Positions 21,112 to 33,481 are shown, numbered from the stretch's first letter. The stretch: 64,000 bases of DNA from Salticus scenicus (GCA_963930645.1 OZ005655.1:134419626-134483625), one strand, 5' to 3'. Made by a program: numbers and translations. The notes: generated by a model not told the origin, from the letters alone.

Positions 21112-22122
21112 CAGTCTGACCCGCTTAAATGAATAGCTACCATTCCATCTATATTAATTCGATTAAGCGGAGTATTTGATTATTCGGGGAAGACTAGAAA
21201 CGCAAATACATGTTTAACTAGAGTGATTTTATGCTTACATGAAAAGATATGATCGATACCTCTTTCTTATTTAAATATTTAACTAAGTTAAAATATTATA
21301 GTAATTTATATATGCAATTAATGCTGGAATAAATACAAAATAAATAAAGTATACTTACAATTTTTATTTTTAATCCCCCACCCCCCCCCCCCAAAAAAAA
21401 AAAATAAATAAAATAAAAATTTATATATATATATATATATGATTGATTATTTTGACATAGACTTATTATTTCAATTTCTATTTCTAAAGCACATTAATAG
21501 ATTATAACCACTTCGATGAGATACAAAATTACGATGAATAATATTTAGGATTTTGTAACTTCATCTGTTGTTGGAGGGGGATCTGCTTGTTTTTTTTTTA
21601 TCACTTTAATTTAAAGATTTTATAGAAAGATTAAACTTTTTATCTCTTTCTGTTTCTCCATCTTTATCCACCATCTATGAATTCAAAAAGTCATCTGAAA
21701 ACTTCAAAAATTTGTGATTTATGTGAGATCATATGTATTTTAATTTCTAATTTCATCATCAGTTGCTGATTTTATAAATTTGTTTTATCACCAATTTTTA
21801 TCACCTCGGCAGGAATACTGTCTCATGTTTAAAGAGCCTTAGTTATGTAAGGTTTTTTAAAAGAAAAACGGATTTTTCTTTTCTCTCTCTCTTTTTTTTT
21901 TTTGAGAAAGAGAGGAAAAATTAGCTCAGAAATAGAGAAATTTTATTTAAGAAACGTCGTTCGAGTGTTTATGTGATTAAGCGAGGTGGCATTGTAAAAA
22001 ATATTTCTTTAAACGAGTAAATTTAACATTACTTCTATGGGGAAAAAATTTGTTCTATCGCTTTATATTCTTATAAGCGGGGATATTCCATTATCCGTTA
22101 CCCAATTAAGTGGGAACGACTG
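21112..22122. mobile_element. Tigger/pogo-like non-autonomous element
   Basis: The left end CAGTCTGACCCGCTTAAATG and the right end (reversed CAGTCGTTCCCACTTAATTG) form inverted termini typical of Tigger/pogo elements. The subterminal GATTAAGCGGAGTATTTGAT matches, inverted, TAAGCGGGGATATTCCATTA. TA dinucleotides flank it (21110-21111, 22123-22124). The 1.0-kb interior has no transposase. The same terminus recurs at 28503-28564. Confidence 0.78.
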
Positions 22123-24163
22123 TATTTTTGTTTGGTTTAATCGGAATATTAATGTTATGTTTTTTGGCTTCATTTTTAATTTTTACAGAGGCACCTTTAC
22201 AATAGGGGATCGCGGAAGTGAAAGATCGTTTTATTTTTTGAGCGTTTGGAATATGATTAAGGGTCATTCCATGGTCACGTGTGGGACATTTACACAGGCA
22301 TTTTGCAGATAGATTCTATATTAGCAAACCTAGATATTTTTTAAAAGAAATTTGATGTGTTTTTTCTGAATTGCATATAACTCTGTATTTTTTAAGACTA
22401 ATATGTTTTTGAAAAGTATCAAAATACCCTATTTAAAGTCATTTAATCAAGTGTACCCTGTGGGACGGAACTGAAATGACAGAGATCTACTTTTTGATAT
22501 AAATGAAGAATTTCAGTTAATTGAAATAAATTATTGCATTAATATATTTTTTTTTGCAAAAAGTATGCATTTGTAAGTGATGTGCATTAGGTTTGATTAT
22601 GTTACTAATAATATTAATTTTGTAATCATTTTTTAAAGTTTGCAATAGACTGTCACGTGTATGACATTTGTAAAAAAATGTGTGATGTCTGATGTCCCAC
22701 ATGTGACAGTAAACAAAAAAAATAATTTTTATCTTATATTTTGTAACATTCTAGACTTTTATTAGTTAGCACTATAAAATATCTTTTTTTTTTTTTTAAT
22801 ACAATTTAAGGCAGAATTTATCTTTTTTTTTTTTTAAAGGAATTTTTTTATGCAGTGTGATTAAATGAAATCTTGTAGTACACAACTTCTTTTTCTCTTA
22901 CCTTTTTATTGAAGCATAAAATGACAAAATAATACACACACAGAGGGGGGGGGGAAGAGAGAAGAAAAAAATACTTTGAATTTTTTCATTAAATTTAAAT
23001 TGACCACAATATTGACGTCTGTCGGTGCAGAATTTTATCGTATGTGATGCAGTCAGTAGAAACTGACCACTTGTACTTCTCAGATATCCCTCTTGCTTCT
23101 TGCATAACCAATATTTGAATCTCATTAGAAATTTCAGTGTATTATTTCTACTGGATATGATTTAAAATCAAACATAAGTCTCCTTTGCAAATATTCAAAT
23201 TTTCAACATGACACTTTTCATTATTGAGGATTTTTTTGGTGTCATTTGCATTATATACTTGTAGTGGATTTTTGTTGATACTGTTGTATTCCTGGAACAT
23301 TAGATGCTGTCTCCCAAGGCTTGTATGTTTTAATTTCCTTCTTTATTTGTTCTTCGGCTTGAAAAAAAAAGAAAAGAAAGAAAAAAAAAAAACCTACTTT
23401 GGTATTTTTCACAGAAATAGATGTAATTCAGCTTTTGTTGATTGAATGATGAGTCCACTCTGTGCCATTATTTTTTACCTAACAAGACGCTTCACGCGTA
23501 TGATGCATTCATTTTTTTAGTACTTGGATCCAGGTTTGTATTGCTTAGGTGATTTTTTCGGAATGTATTTGAGTACTCATACTTTAAGGATTTTAGTTTC
23601 AATATAAAATTTACATGTATTTTACATTTTCACTTCTCTGATGGTGTATTTTTCATAAAGACGACATTTTTAGGTCATAGGCTGAAAATTTTTGAGGAGC
23701 ATATCAAATATAGGAATTTCCTCTCTAAATATAGAGAAAGATTCTTTTAAAATCATTGTTAAATAATGCATTAGGACAACTTTCCTTTGTCCTTCTTTCC
23801 ATACACAGATGCTATCTTTCATTCCAGCGATTAACCTTAAATATGAGTAATTTCAGAACACAATCTTAATATTAAGTATTTATGACTCTTATCTGATATT
23901 TATCAATTTATATTAGACAAAAAGAAGAAGAAGAAGAAAGAAAAACTTAAGCTATTTGAGTGTTTTATAAAAACTTCCCATTCATGATGTCGCGTGTGGG
24001 ACAAAAAGCAATCTCTAAAATTTCTCATTCTAGTGAAACCTACTTGAATTCAATAAATTATTCAAAGAACAGTTATTAATTTATGTGTAAAAATAAAACA
24101 TTTAAGCATAATAACATTTCGTTGAGTTTTTATTGAAAAAAAAACATCTTTTCTGGCAGCACC
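22123..24163. other. Non-coding; scattered GTGTGGGAC motifs
   Basis: No gene or element boundary recognised. CACGTGTGGGACATTTACA (22277), CCTGTGGGACGG (22458), the reverse form TGTCCCACATGTGACAG (22692) and CGCGTGTGGGACAAAAAG (23992) share a core. T runs lie at 22783-22797 and 22824-22835 and a G9 run at about 22945. Confidence 0.35.
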
Positions 24164-24233
24164 TGTTTCAGCAAACGAAGCAAAGTGAAGAAAAGGATGA
24201 AGAAGAAGAGGAGAAAAGTAAACATACCGCCCA
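24164..24233 (+). other. Possible terminal coding exon, Glu/Lys-rich
   Basis: After a pyrimidine-rich stretch and candidate acceptors (TGGCAG at 24161, TTTCAG at 24172), a frame reads QTKQSEEKDEEEEEKSKHTAQL and then TAG. The GAAGAAGAAGAGGAG run alone could give this by chance. No upstream exon could be linked. Listed only as a candidate for a host gene's last exon. Confidence 0.18.
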
Positions 24234-25845
24234 GCTGTAGTTTGTCATTTCGAGCTCTGAAGATGGCCCCATTTGGGATGCTGAAATACATCAGTTCAAA
24301 CTTTTTAAGGATTTTAAATAAGGTATATTTAATATAATAATTTTTGAAATCAATCCTTTTTAATTTTTAAAATGTATATATTTTTATTCTGTTTTAATAA
24401 GATAATTATAATTTTTTTTATGGGAGATTTTTTAGGATTTTTTTTTCTACAGAGCAGTTTTAGAAACTCCAACATTTCTAAAAATTCTTTGTTCATGTTA
24501 TAATAATGTATATAATATTTGTTTTATGCTATTTATATGTTTATTGTAAGTTAGATAAAAGTGGAATTTTATATAAGGATTTTGAAAAAAACCCACCCAG
24601 TTTTTTTCAGGTCTGGCAAAATCAAGCCAAATCTGTCCATAATTCAATAATATTCTTTTTTTGTGTATTTGATTACTGAAATTGTCATTTTTCGCTACTG
24701 GTTTCCAAATACATAATTCTCTTCTCTCATGCGATTTTTTTTAAATATTTTTATGAAGAATTGATTTAAAACTACCAATTTTTGTGAAATAGTCGTTTTC
24801 AAATCCGAAATTTTCTTAGAATTACTGCTGCACTATAAAAATTGAGGCATAACATATTCGATTATCCCAGTGTTACAGAAAATATTCTTTTCTTTCTCCA
24901 ATGGTAAGTACTTCGTCAATAAAGTTCTAAGTTTTCCGTGATTTTCTCCGAAACTTGCATGAATGTGGACTGAAATACCTTAGTAAATTTCCCATGGATA
25001 ACATTCTTTGTAGGTCGGATTTTTCTGTGATTTTCTCCGAAATTCTTGTGAATACGGACTAAGACACCTTGGAAAATCTTCCACAGTGGACAGGCTTCTT
25101 TCAGTATTTCAGAAATTGTCATAACATATTGTTGATTATATATAGATAAACTAAGTGATTGTAATAGACAGATAAATAATATGCCATAGAACTTTGTTTA
25201 TCTAAGGTAATGTGGACCGATGGAACATCAGATAATCAAAAACTCAGGTTAAATGGACTCTATTGTAAATCGAGGGAAAATATACAGTAACGTTTAAAAT
25301 GAATGGAAACACAACCAATGAAGTAAAAGAATATACCTATTACACATTTAAATGTAATCAGTTAAAAATGCAATACAATACATGCATACATGAATTATAA
25401 AAAAATAAAAAAAAGTACTGTGCTCTCAAAGTCGAAGTTCTTTATGCCATTTTTTAAGGGTCACACCTCAACTGGGATGTGGCACTTTTTAGATTACCTT
25501 GGTTAATCAGGGCTTGGATAACCGAGGCTCTGCTGTATATATAAATTTAAAACTTTTTATGAATAATAATAAAAAAAAAATTAAAACAGCATTTATGTAA
25601 TTTTGTATTTGCTGGTTTTTATTGAGCTTATGTATATATGTAATAAGTACAAAACTATGAATAAAAAACATAAAATGCAAGAACTTGTAACAATATTTTC
25701 TGGTCAAAAGCAGACACGACCTTACGCCCCCATAACAGAAAATGTGAGATTACATCACAGTTTTTTTTTTTTTTTTTTTTTTTTTTTTCCTTTTACAGTC
25801 TGCAGATTATTTTCAAAACAGTATTGTGCAGAGATTCCAAATGTC
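24234..25845. other. Non-coding; short tandem repeat and Tigger-like end
   Basis: GTGATTTTCTCCGAAA at 24938 recurs at 25027 inside an 89-bp two-copy tandem (about 24925-25110). At 25455-25532, GGTTAATCAGGGCTTGGATA followed by ACCGAGGCTCTGCTG and TA resembles a Tigger right terminus. GGAACATCAGATAATCAAAA at 25219 may be another decayed end. A T29 run lies at about 25761-25789. Confidence 0.4.
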
Positions 25846-26264
25846 CCGAATTTGGTAGGAAAGATTGAAAATCGCCATCTTTCTCCATCTATAGCATAAA
25901 TATCAATGTTTATTTTAAACTTGCTTTATGAGGTTCTAGAAACTGTGAATAGATAGAATTGTTCAATATCTTTCACTGATGTAACTTTTTATGGTACTCT
26001 CCCCCCCCCCCCCAAAAAAAAAAACAATCAGTGATCAAATGCCTTCTGAAATCTGTGATTTCTAATTGTTTTCCCCCCACATCATAAATGTCAATGTTCT
26101 TTTTAAACTTACCTAATTAGATTCTAGAGCCTATGAAGAAGTAGAATTGTTCAATATCGCTCACTCATATAATATTTTATCCCCCCTCTCTGCTAATGAT
26201 CAAATGCCCTGCAGAAGTGTTGCGATTTCTAATCTTTCTTCATCCACAGTGTAAATGTCTATAA
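25846..26264. repeat. Tandem repeat split by a hAT-like insertion, left part
   Basis: Two units of about 200 bp share TTAAACTTGCTTTATGAGGTTCTAGA / TTAAACTTACCTAATTAGATTCTAGA, AGTAGAATTGTTCAATATC, TCACTCATATAATATTTTAT, ATCAAATGCC and TGCGATTTCTAATCTTTCTTCATCC. The pattern resumes at 27599-27900 after the inserted element. Confidence 0.75.
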
Positions 26265-27598
26265 CATAGCTGCCAAGTTTTATGCCCCGGGCATAAAATT
26301 TACGTTTTTTTCACATTTTTTACGCTTTTATGCCTAGATTGCTATTTTTATTCTTTTTCTACTGATTTTCATTTTTTTTTTTTTATTATTTGTTTAAGTA
26401 TTCGATTAAATTTAATAAAAAAAAAGTTAAAAATAAAAAAACTCATCTTAAAAAAAAAGTATCTAAAAAGTACGATTTTTGCTGCTAATGCTTAGTAAAC
26501 AAAGATCGCAATGTATTTGATCAATTGATTGATTCTGAGTTGATGCTTCTATAACTATCGTTGGTCCCCATTTATTGGTTGAAGCACGCTCCGTTTCAAC
26601 GTCATCGCTTCAGAGGCATGGTGTGTGTTTTTCCTCCTCACCAGACATGCTCGGTTCACCTAAACCCTTGCGCATCTTACAGAAACGGAAGCATGGGAAA
26701 CGTGGGTGATGTTCGTTTTGTTATTATGTTTGTGCTTACAATTGTCACACGCTTTTGAAAATTTTGATGATGGCTGAAAAGAAATCTTATCAACTGTTTA
26801 AAGATAGCTATAGAACTGAATTTCGATGTATAAGAGCATCTAGTCAGGGTGAAAAGTTTGCATATTGCATTTATTGTCAGTCCAGTTTTACAATTTCTCA
26901 TAGCGGCAAATACCATACTAACCAAACACATTGGAAAGAAAAGATATGTCTATATTTATGCAAAATCAGCTAATATTAGCAAAAAGAATAAAATACATTA
27001 CTACTTCAAGGAAGATAATCAAGGAGTATTTACTATATTCTGAGAAAGTGTTTAAAAAAAATTTATTTCAACAAATGTAGTTTTTACATTGTATTTTAAT
27101 AAATGAAGCTTTTAAATTTATTTTTCCTTTCCGTTTTTTTTTTTTTCTTCTTTTTTTGAGTTTGTAAATGTAATAACTAATTAAATTGAAAAATAGTTAT
27201 CTGAAATATTTAAAAATAATTACTGTATCTGATACTTCTAAGCAGTTTGAAATGAAAACTATTTTTAAAATAAATCTAATGTGAAATTCAGACTAATTGC
27301 ATCACTGTGTGAATATATTAAATTTGTAAGTATATAGTAAATAATTATGAATGATAGCTAAACTTTACATTATATTACTTTTTATCAAATGTTAACGTAT
27401 TTAAAAAGTAAATTAGTGATTTTTTTTTTTTTTTAATACTTTTAAAATCTTATATGCCAAAACAGAAAAAATCCCATTTGCTTCTTTTTTCTTTTTCTTT
27501 TTTTTTTTTTTTTTTTTTTTGGGGGGGGGGGGGGTGTGCAAATTTTTTTGTTCGTGCACTGTTTTACTCCTTGGAATTTTCTCAGTTTGGCAGGTATG
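26265..27598 (+). mobile_element. Decayed hAT-like element nested in a tandem repeat
   Basis: The left end CATAGCTGCCAA and the right end (reversed CATACCTGCCAA) match at 11 of 12 bases. Just inside the left end is the palindrome TTTTATGCCCCGGGCATAAAA (26278 onward). Flanking sequence on both sides belongs to the same tandem repeat, showing an insertion. The 1.33-kb interior has a GC-richer promoter-like stretch (26560-26760) and a BED-type zinc-finger relic. No clear 8-bp target duplication was found, so hAT is the best guess, based on the zinc finger. Confidence 0.6.
26768..27040 (+). pseudogene. BED-like zinc finger N-terminus, frameshifted
   Basis: From ATG 26768 the frame reads AEKKSYQLFKDSYRTEFRCI then GEKFAYCIYCQSSFTISHSG, resembling the N-terminal C2H2/BED finger of hAT-type transposases and related domesticated proteins (CX2C, then S-I-S-H-G, then paired His). 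After GKYH (about 26914) the homologous continuation (ILTKHIGKKRYV, AKSANISKKNKIHYYFKEDN) lies in another frame, and the last zinc His reads Tyr. The transposase body is absent. It is a dead fragment. Confidence 0.5.
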
Positions 27599-27905
27599 CA
27601 ATAATCTTTTTAAACTTGCTTTATGAGATTCTAGAAAATATAAAGAAGTAGAATTGTTCAATATCTTTCACTTGTTTATTTTTATTTTTTGTGTGTGTGT
27701 GTGTGTGTGTTTCCCACCCACTCCCAACAGTCGGCAATCACATGCCACCTGTAATACTTGCAATTTCTAATTTTTCTCCATCTGCAACATAATTGCAAAA
27801 ATGTCTTTTTAAACTTACCTAATTCGATTCCAGAGCTCATAAAGAAGTAGAATTATTCAATATCACTCACTCATATAATATTTTATTCCCTCTCGGAAGA
27901 AAGTT
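27599..27905. repeat. Tandem repeat split by a hAT-like insertion, right part
   Basis: Continues the 25846-26264 pattern with TTTTAAACTTGCTTTATGAG, AAGTAGAATTGTTCAATATC, GCAATTTCTAATTTTTCTCCATC and a second TTTTTAAACTTACCTAATTC unit. A (GT)10 run lies at about 27691-27710. In the inserted element just before it, a T run then G12 lie at about 27497-27534. Confidence 0.75.
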
Positions 27906-27949
27906 CTGATAGGTGATAATGTTTTCCTTTTCACGGATGTTTAATATTT

Positions 27950-28156
27950 CTACAATTCTTTTTCTAATTTATAAAGTAGATTATAGTCACCTAAACAAAC
28001 CTCAAAATGTCGGCGAATTATAGCATATGACTCATTTACTTTTTTCAGACGGGGGAATGGATCGATTGGCTCATCATTACTTTCATTTTCATATTTTTCT
28101 TGCGAGGAAGATGTGAAAATTTCTTTGTCATCTTCTGTCATCTCGTTTCCATCCAA
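27950..28156 (-). pseudogene. Tigger/pogo-like transposase C-terminal relic
   Basis: A 68-codon minus frame reads DGNEMTEDDKEIF, an acidic stretch, then KVNESYAIIRRHFEVCL and YNLLYKLEKEL. An acidic tail followed by a helix of the ALETLRRF type and a Y-x-x-L-x-x-L-E end is characteristic of Tigger/JRK-type DDE transposases. The catalytic core upstream (28157 onward on this strand) is riddled with stops. The Tigger-type terminus at 28503-28564 lies on the 5' side, consistent with one element. Confidence 0.4.
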
Positions 28157-28502
28157 TTCTTAAAATTGCATGAGCTCTGCCTAAGTGAATTTCAGCTGTC
28201 TGAAATCACCTATCCCGAAGTCTTCAAAATACCAAATTTCACTGTGCTCAAAATCATTAATTACTTTTTCATCATCCCATATTTCACATTCGATATTTTC
28301 CAATTTTGCTTTTTTCAACAACAATAAACAATTTTTAATTACTTTTAGAAAAGGAAATCTTGTATTTTTCGATTAAGAACACATTTTTTAATAAGGAAGA
28401 CTGTTCAAACTTTATTCGAATAACCGAGGACGGTATGTGAAAAATATTTGTTTAAATGGGGAAATTTAACATTGTTCCTGTGAGACTGATTTTGGTTCTA
28501 AC

Positions 28503-28564
28503 GAATTTTATTCGAATAAGCGGCGTATTCAATTATTCATTACCCAATTAAGTGGGTATGACTG
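28503..28564 (-). mobile_element. Tigger-like terminus
   Basis: Reversed, the end reads CAGTCATACCCACTTAATTG followed by GGTAATGAATAATTGAATAC and GCCGCTTATTCGAATAAAAT, nearly the same as the terminus of the 21112-22122 element. TA follows at 28565-28566. It probably bounds the transposase relic at 27950-28156. The other end was not found. Confidence 0.65.
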
Positions 28565-28580
28565 TATATGTATGTATATA

Positions 28581-28630
28581 CTAGCAGGCTTTGCCTGCTT
28601 CGCGGATCAGTATATTTAAATGATTTCTTT
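28581..28630 (-). mobile_element. Helitron-like 3' terminus
   Basis: On the minus strand the end reads GCGAAGCAGGCAAAGCCTGC then TAG, that is a 7-bp hairpin (AGCAGGC/GCCTGCT, 28583-28599) overlapping a terminal CTAG and followed by T. Hairpin plus CTRR next to T is the Helitron 3' hallmark. Inside it, AAATCATTTAAATATACTGATCC parallels the subterminal sequence at 63829-63849. The element extends rightwards; its 5' TC end and any Rep/helicase were not found. Confidence 0.55.
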
Positions 28631-30107
28631 TTAATTGAATAATTGAAACTTTTCAATAAATATATTTCAATTGCCGACTATTTTCATCACAGCTTTATTA
28701 TGGGACCTCCTTGGCGATATTAAATATTTTTTGAACTTCTCGAATCTGTACAACAAAACTCATTAAAACGAATATTCTCTAATACAGTCCAATAGTAAAG
28801 TTAATTCTTCGAATATTCTGGAAATAGTCGAAGGTGTTACTCATGCAGCAAAAGTCACTATTCGATGAATGTTCTGGAACAGTCTAAAAAGCAGTCACTT
28901 GTCCCACAGGAGTAAAGACAATAACATCAAATACTCCAGAGCAGAAATCTTTGCTAGCTGACAAAAAATATCCAGTCGCTTAGAGCTCAATCCCTAAAGT
29001 GCAATCACTCAGAAGAAGTCTCTGAATCGCAGTGACTACATACTCTCTCGCAGAAATCAACTCACTCCTATTTATAACTTTTGAAGATGATTCCATCGAG
29101 AATCCCATGGAAAGATTGAGATCTGTGCTCCTGTGTGTTAGAGAGCTTCGGGAATTCTAAACTACCATTTTTCACCAAATTTGGTCGTCCACTCATCAAG
29201 TTTGTCACCAAGGCTGACCCCACTGAAAGTGAATGAACTGCCCTTTTATTTTCACTTTGCCTGTAAAACTACTTTCATTGCAACAGTACAATTGATGCAG
29301 GGCAAAGAATTAATCCCTTATAACAATATGCTATGAGCACTATTTCTGCCTCATTTTAGACAACTAATGTTTTTATGGTTATATATATTTCCCATTAAAT
29401 CTATTTTTATTTATTTATTTAAATATTAATTTGAATTTATCAAATATTTCTGCCCGACGGCATACAAGTGGAATCACACATATCAGTTCTTTTATTTGTA
29501 TGATAAATTAGCGTAGTGATTGGTATATGAAAAATAAATAAATAAATAAACATTATCGTGCTACACAACTTTATTAAATTTCTCCCTTAGCGGCTTTTGA
29601 ATTTTTGGCGCCATATTAGCAATGGATATATGTATATATATTTTTAAAATAATTTCTTGTATAAAAGGAGGAGCCCTATTTTGCTGATACTTTTATCGGA
29701 CACCTTTTCGTTAATTTATAAGAATTCTTCATATTCTGTTTATATTTTTAATAGTTTTTAGACTTGCTGAAATAAATTTTCCATTTTTAAAACTGCATTT
29801 TTTTTTCTATAAAATTATCTACTGAGATAAAAATAGATCATTTGTGTGGCTACTATTTCAGTTTATAATTTTTGTCTTTTTGTAATATTTTATAATTTAT
29901 TTATATTTTTGATGCTTTACTTAGATTAAAATGGCTGTTGCTAAATTAAACTTCTTGGCGAAAAACATTCGGTATATTTCAACGCCAAAATTAAAAAAAA
30001 TAGCCCTGTAGGATCTATAAGTAAAACTGATAAAATAAATTTAAAATTCATAGAGTTTATTGTAGTAAAGAAACGCTATGCAGTTGAATGTGACATCATG
30101 GACAGTT

Positions 30108-30138
<31 letters not shown>

Positions 30139-30805
30139 AACTTGACAATAAAAATAGTAGTTAAAAAAAAATGTTTTAGAACAACATGTAATATTATCAT
30201 AAAGTATATTAGCACTTTATCAATGTGCATAAAATTTTCAAATTGATAATGACGTCAACTTTTCAAAGATGCATAATTTAATATTTTATAATTTTTTATA
30301 TTATAATTTTGGTTCAACAGAAGTTCACCACCTATCTTCTAAAAATCCACAGATGGTTTTAACATCAGGAACAAAACTCTGATTCATTTCAAGGTTTAAG
30401 AAAAGTTGCTAGATTATATTCATCCTGTATTTCCCTTTGATACAGTTTATTACGCCCATATCTAAAGGTTGAATTTTTCATGTAGCATTTGATGAAAATG
30501 ACGTTATGTAATGTTTTTAAGCTGAATGCTTGTGTTTATGGGCAGCACAGTTATCAAACTAATCATTGTACAAGCTAGCAAAATGCACATGCTCTAAAGT
30601 AGTAGAAACAAGTATTTCTGAATGATGAGAGAGGAACAGACAGAAATACATATCCAATTGTGCATTTATTCAAAGAAAATACATAGGAAAAGTGAAGCTT
30701 TAGTTTTAACTTTAAAAGTTTGTTTAAACTTATTCAAATGGAAAAACTTCGCAATATCCGATACTAATGTTTTCAGTTGTTTATTGTAACCAGTCTCAGA
30801 CTTTA
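28631..30805. other. Non-coding, probably interior of non-autonomous elements
   Basis: 28860-29060 has loosely repeated AGTCACT / CAGTCACT motifs about 30-60 bp apart. A T run of about 29 lies at 30103-30131, and TTTATTTATTTAAATA / AATAAATAAATAAATA runs are near 29410 and 29535. No gene recognised. Confidence 0.35.
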
Positions 30806-30830
30806 TTAACCCTTTAAGGTTCACTACTTA
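30806..30830 (+). mobile_element. Lone piggyBac-like end
   Basis: TTAA at 30806-30809 is followed by CCCTTTAAGGTTCACTAC, resembling the TTAA-CCCTTT terminus of the MITE at 31091. No matching right end was located. Confidence 0.3.
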
Positions 30831-31090
30831 ATTTATTTTAAAATTTACTAAACTAATTTTAAAAATGGCTTTTAGCCACATAGCTGATCATAAATATTTA
30901 AAAAGTAAAAAATTAGCATTGTTCCTTTTCGAGGAATGTTCGGTTTGAAACATATGTAAGTAAACCTTTATAAATTCAAATAATATTTAATTTAATAAAT
31001 AAATCACTTTATAAGTAAACATTACCGGCAACATCAACTTGTAAAAGTTGCATGGATCCCAACATTTCAATATATTCCGGAGTATTTTAA

Positions 31091-31312
31091 CCCTTTGCGG
31101 GGCAAGGTAATTCTGATCATTTAAATTACACTGCCACCGGAATTTACAAACATAATTATAATACAAGAAATTTTAAATGTTCATGTTGAAAAAAGGGCAT
31201 TTTCTGCTTTGTTATAAATGTAAATTTTTGCTAAAAAATTTCTGGGATGAGTTTTTGCTCTTGAGAATTAAAATTAGGTGTTCCATCAGCGGGAACACTG
31301 CGACTCAAAGGG
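31091..31312. mobile_element. piggyBac-like MITE, 222 bp
   Basis: TTAA duplications lie at 31087-31090 and 31313-31316. Termini are CCCTTTGCGGGGCAAGG and, reversed, CCCTTTGAGTCGCAGTG, sharing CCCTTTG and the purine/GC-rich subterminus typical of piggyBac relatives. No coding capacity. Confidence 0.75.
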
Positions 31313-31316
31313 TTAA

Positions 31317-32740
31317 AGCATAGTAGATTCAAAGGGAGCAATAAAAGTTTGTACTAATCTATACTTTGTTACATCCAATTTTGTTTTAAGTGGACTTTTT
31401 TTAAAAATTATTTATGTATTTTGGGAGGGGGGGGGACTGTTTGTTTTAAACTGTGCCAACACTGTTTAAAGAATGTTGTTTAATGACTAAAGCTTTGGAT
31501 ATATAGCACTTAATTTACAAACTGTAAATTTCAAATATACTTTTTCAGTCAGTTTTCCTTTTTATATACAGTGGGTAATCAAATTATTAGATTTTTTTTT
31601 TTTTTTTTGACATTTTTTTAAATACTAGATTCATACATATATATATTTCTTGTTTCATTTTCATTCCAGGTCAAATGAGAGAATATCTACTGAAAAGAGG
31701 GAAAGACATGTGTGGAAGTGAGGCTGAAATAAAAAATTACAATCGATATGTGTACCTCGTAATAAATATGTTTAAAGTGTGTTTTTGACTTTTCCTTAAT
31801 AAATGGAAAAAAAAAGAAATCACAATAAATCTTTTTTAAATAATTTGCTTTGTCCTTTTCTGTCCTTACCCATTTTGGGTACTTACCTTGGTATTTATTT
31901 TTCAGTGAGTTCTATTCATATATAAAGTATCTATGATTAGTATATAGTATGATATTATGTATATATATATATAGAGTTTTAAGGTAAATTTAAGAAAAAA
32001 ATTGAAAGTTTTTACAGAATTTTTATTTTTTATTTCATAAAGGCTAAAAAAAATGTATATTAATCTGAAAATAATAATGCAGTATTATATCATACATTTT
32101 TCGCAAATTACTTGATTTAAATAACAGTACTTTTTGAATAATATATTTGAAGATCTTTATAAAGTCATTTTATTTAAATTAATAAGAACTTTCTTTTTTT
32201 AAATGAGAAAGAGCTGGTAATAATCACAAAAATTAAGATGCAATACTGGGGCGGATTGATACTAATTTAAATATCTTAAAACTTATGGCAATACTTGCAA
32301 CTCATTTCTAAAATAACATTCAGGAAAGAAACATTTTGGTTAAAACTTAAAATAGTTATAATTATTTTTAAAAGGAATATAAATTATATTTAAAAAAAAA
32401 AAAAAAAATGTTCAAAACTAACTAAATTTAAAATATTTTTTACTGTACCATTGTACAACACTTATTTTTTAAAGTTTTTTGAAAAGTAATTCAAAGAACC
32501 CTTAAGGCTGCTCTCAAATAAAAACTCACAATTTTTTGAGATGATATAAAGGCTGTTTTCAATGATTGAAAAAAGAAAAAAATGTAGATATCATTTTTAA
32601 ACAGTAGAAAATAGAATGATGTTTGATGTTTTTAGAAATTTTTTATTTTAATTATCTTCTAGTATAGCTCCGTACCATTTTAATTTGTAAACTCTTAATA
32701 ATTGAGATATTATTTTTGTAGTAATAAAGAAATATATATG
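31317..32740. other. No recognisable feature
   Basis: AT-rich. A T17 run near 31591-31608 follows a CAGTGGGTAATCAAATTATTAG motif that may be a decayed Tigger end. (AT) runs are near 31960. Nothing else supported. Confidence 0.4.
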
Positions 32741-33481
32741 CAGTGGAGAGTCAAATATCTGCACAGCTCAGGACCAGATGTTGTGCATTTGGCGGATTTT
32801 GGAGCCCATAAAAAATCATTTTCAGTTTGAATAATAAAACCAGAATATTAATCAAATTAAACATATACAAGTGAATAATAACACAATTTCACTTGTATAT
32901 TAAATTATTAGGTATATAAGAATAACACTGAACATTAAATATATATATAAAGAAAACAATAAATGAAAAATGAAAAAATATTCGTCAAATTTAGACAAAA
33001 TCTGTTCACATGCAGTTTGTTTTAAACTACACTTTAACATGCACACATACATCGAGATTTTTTTTTTTTTTTTTTTTTTTTTGTCTATTGTAAATAGTTA
33101 TCAATTCTTATTTTGTAACTCAAATTTATTTTTCAAAGTATTTAACTGAATTCTTCCGTAAACTATGTATTTATCAAATAGCATTTTAAAAATTAATTTA
33201 TTGTTTTCCTCATTGATAATGATCATCATAATAATCATAATTTTCTTTGGAATAATTTAATATATTGTTGATAATTTCTTTATATGAAACTTGGTTCTTG
33301 CAGTTTTTCATATTTTTATTATTGTAATCATAAAATGCAAGCACAAAGTCTGCATTCAGGATCCTTTACAAAAATTCTGCTTTGCAGTTTTGTAACTTAA
33401 ATTTCATTGTTTGTATCTGAAAAGCTATGCAAATTTCAGACTTTGACGGATTTTAGATCGGCAGATTTCTGGCTCTCTCTG
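32741..33481. mobile_element. Tigger-like MITE, about 740 bp
   Basis: The left end CAGTGGAGAGTCAAATATCT-GC and the right end (reversed CAGAGAGAGCCAGAAATCTGC) match over most of 21 positions. The subterminal GGCGGATTTTGGAGCC has an inverted partner in GACGGATTTTAGATCGGC. A TA duplication is not clearly preserved. A T run lies at 33059-33082. No transposase inside. Confidence 0.6.

Noticed and set aside
27413..27661. Frames across the T/G homopolymers
   Set aside because: Poly-Lys/poly-Phe from homopolymer runs.
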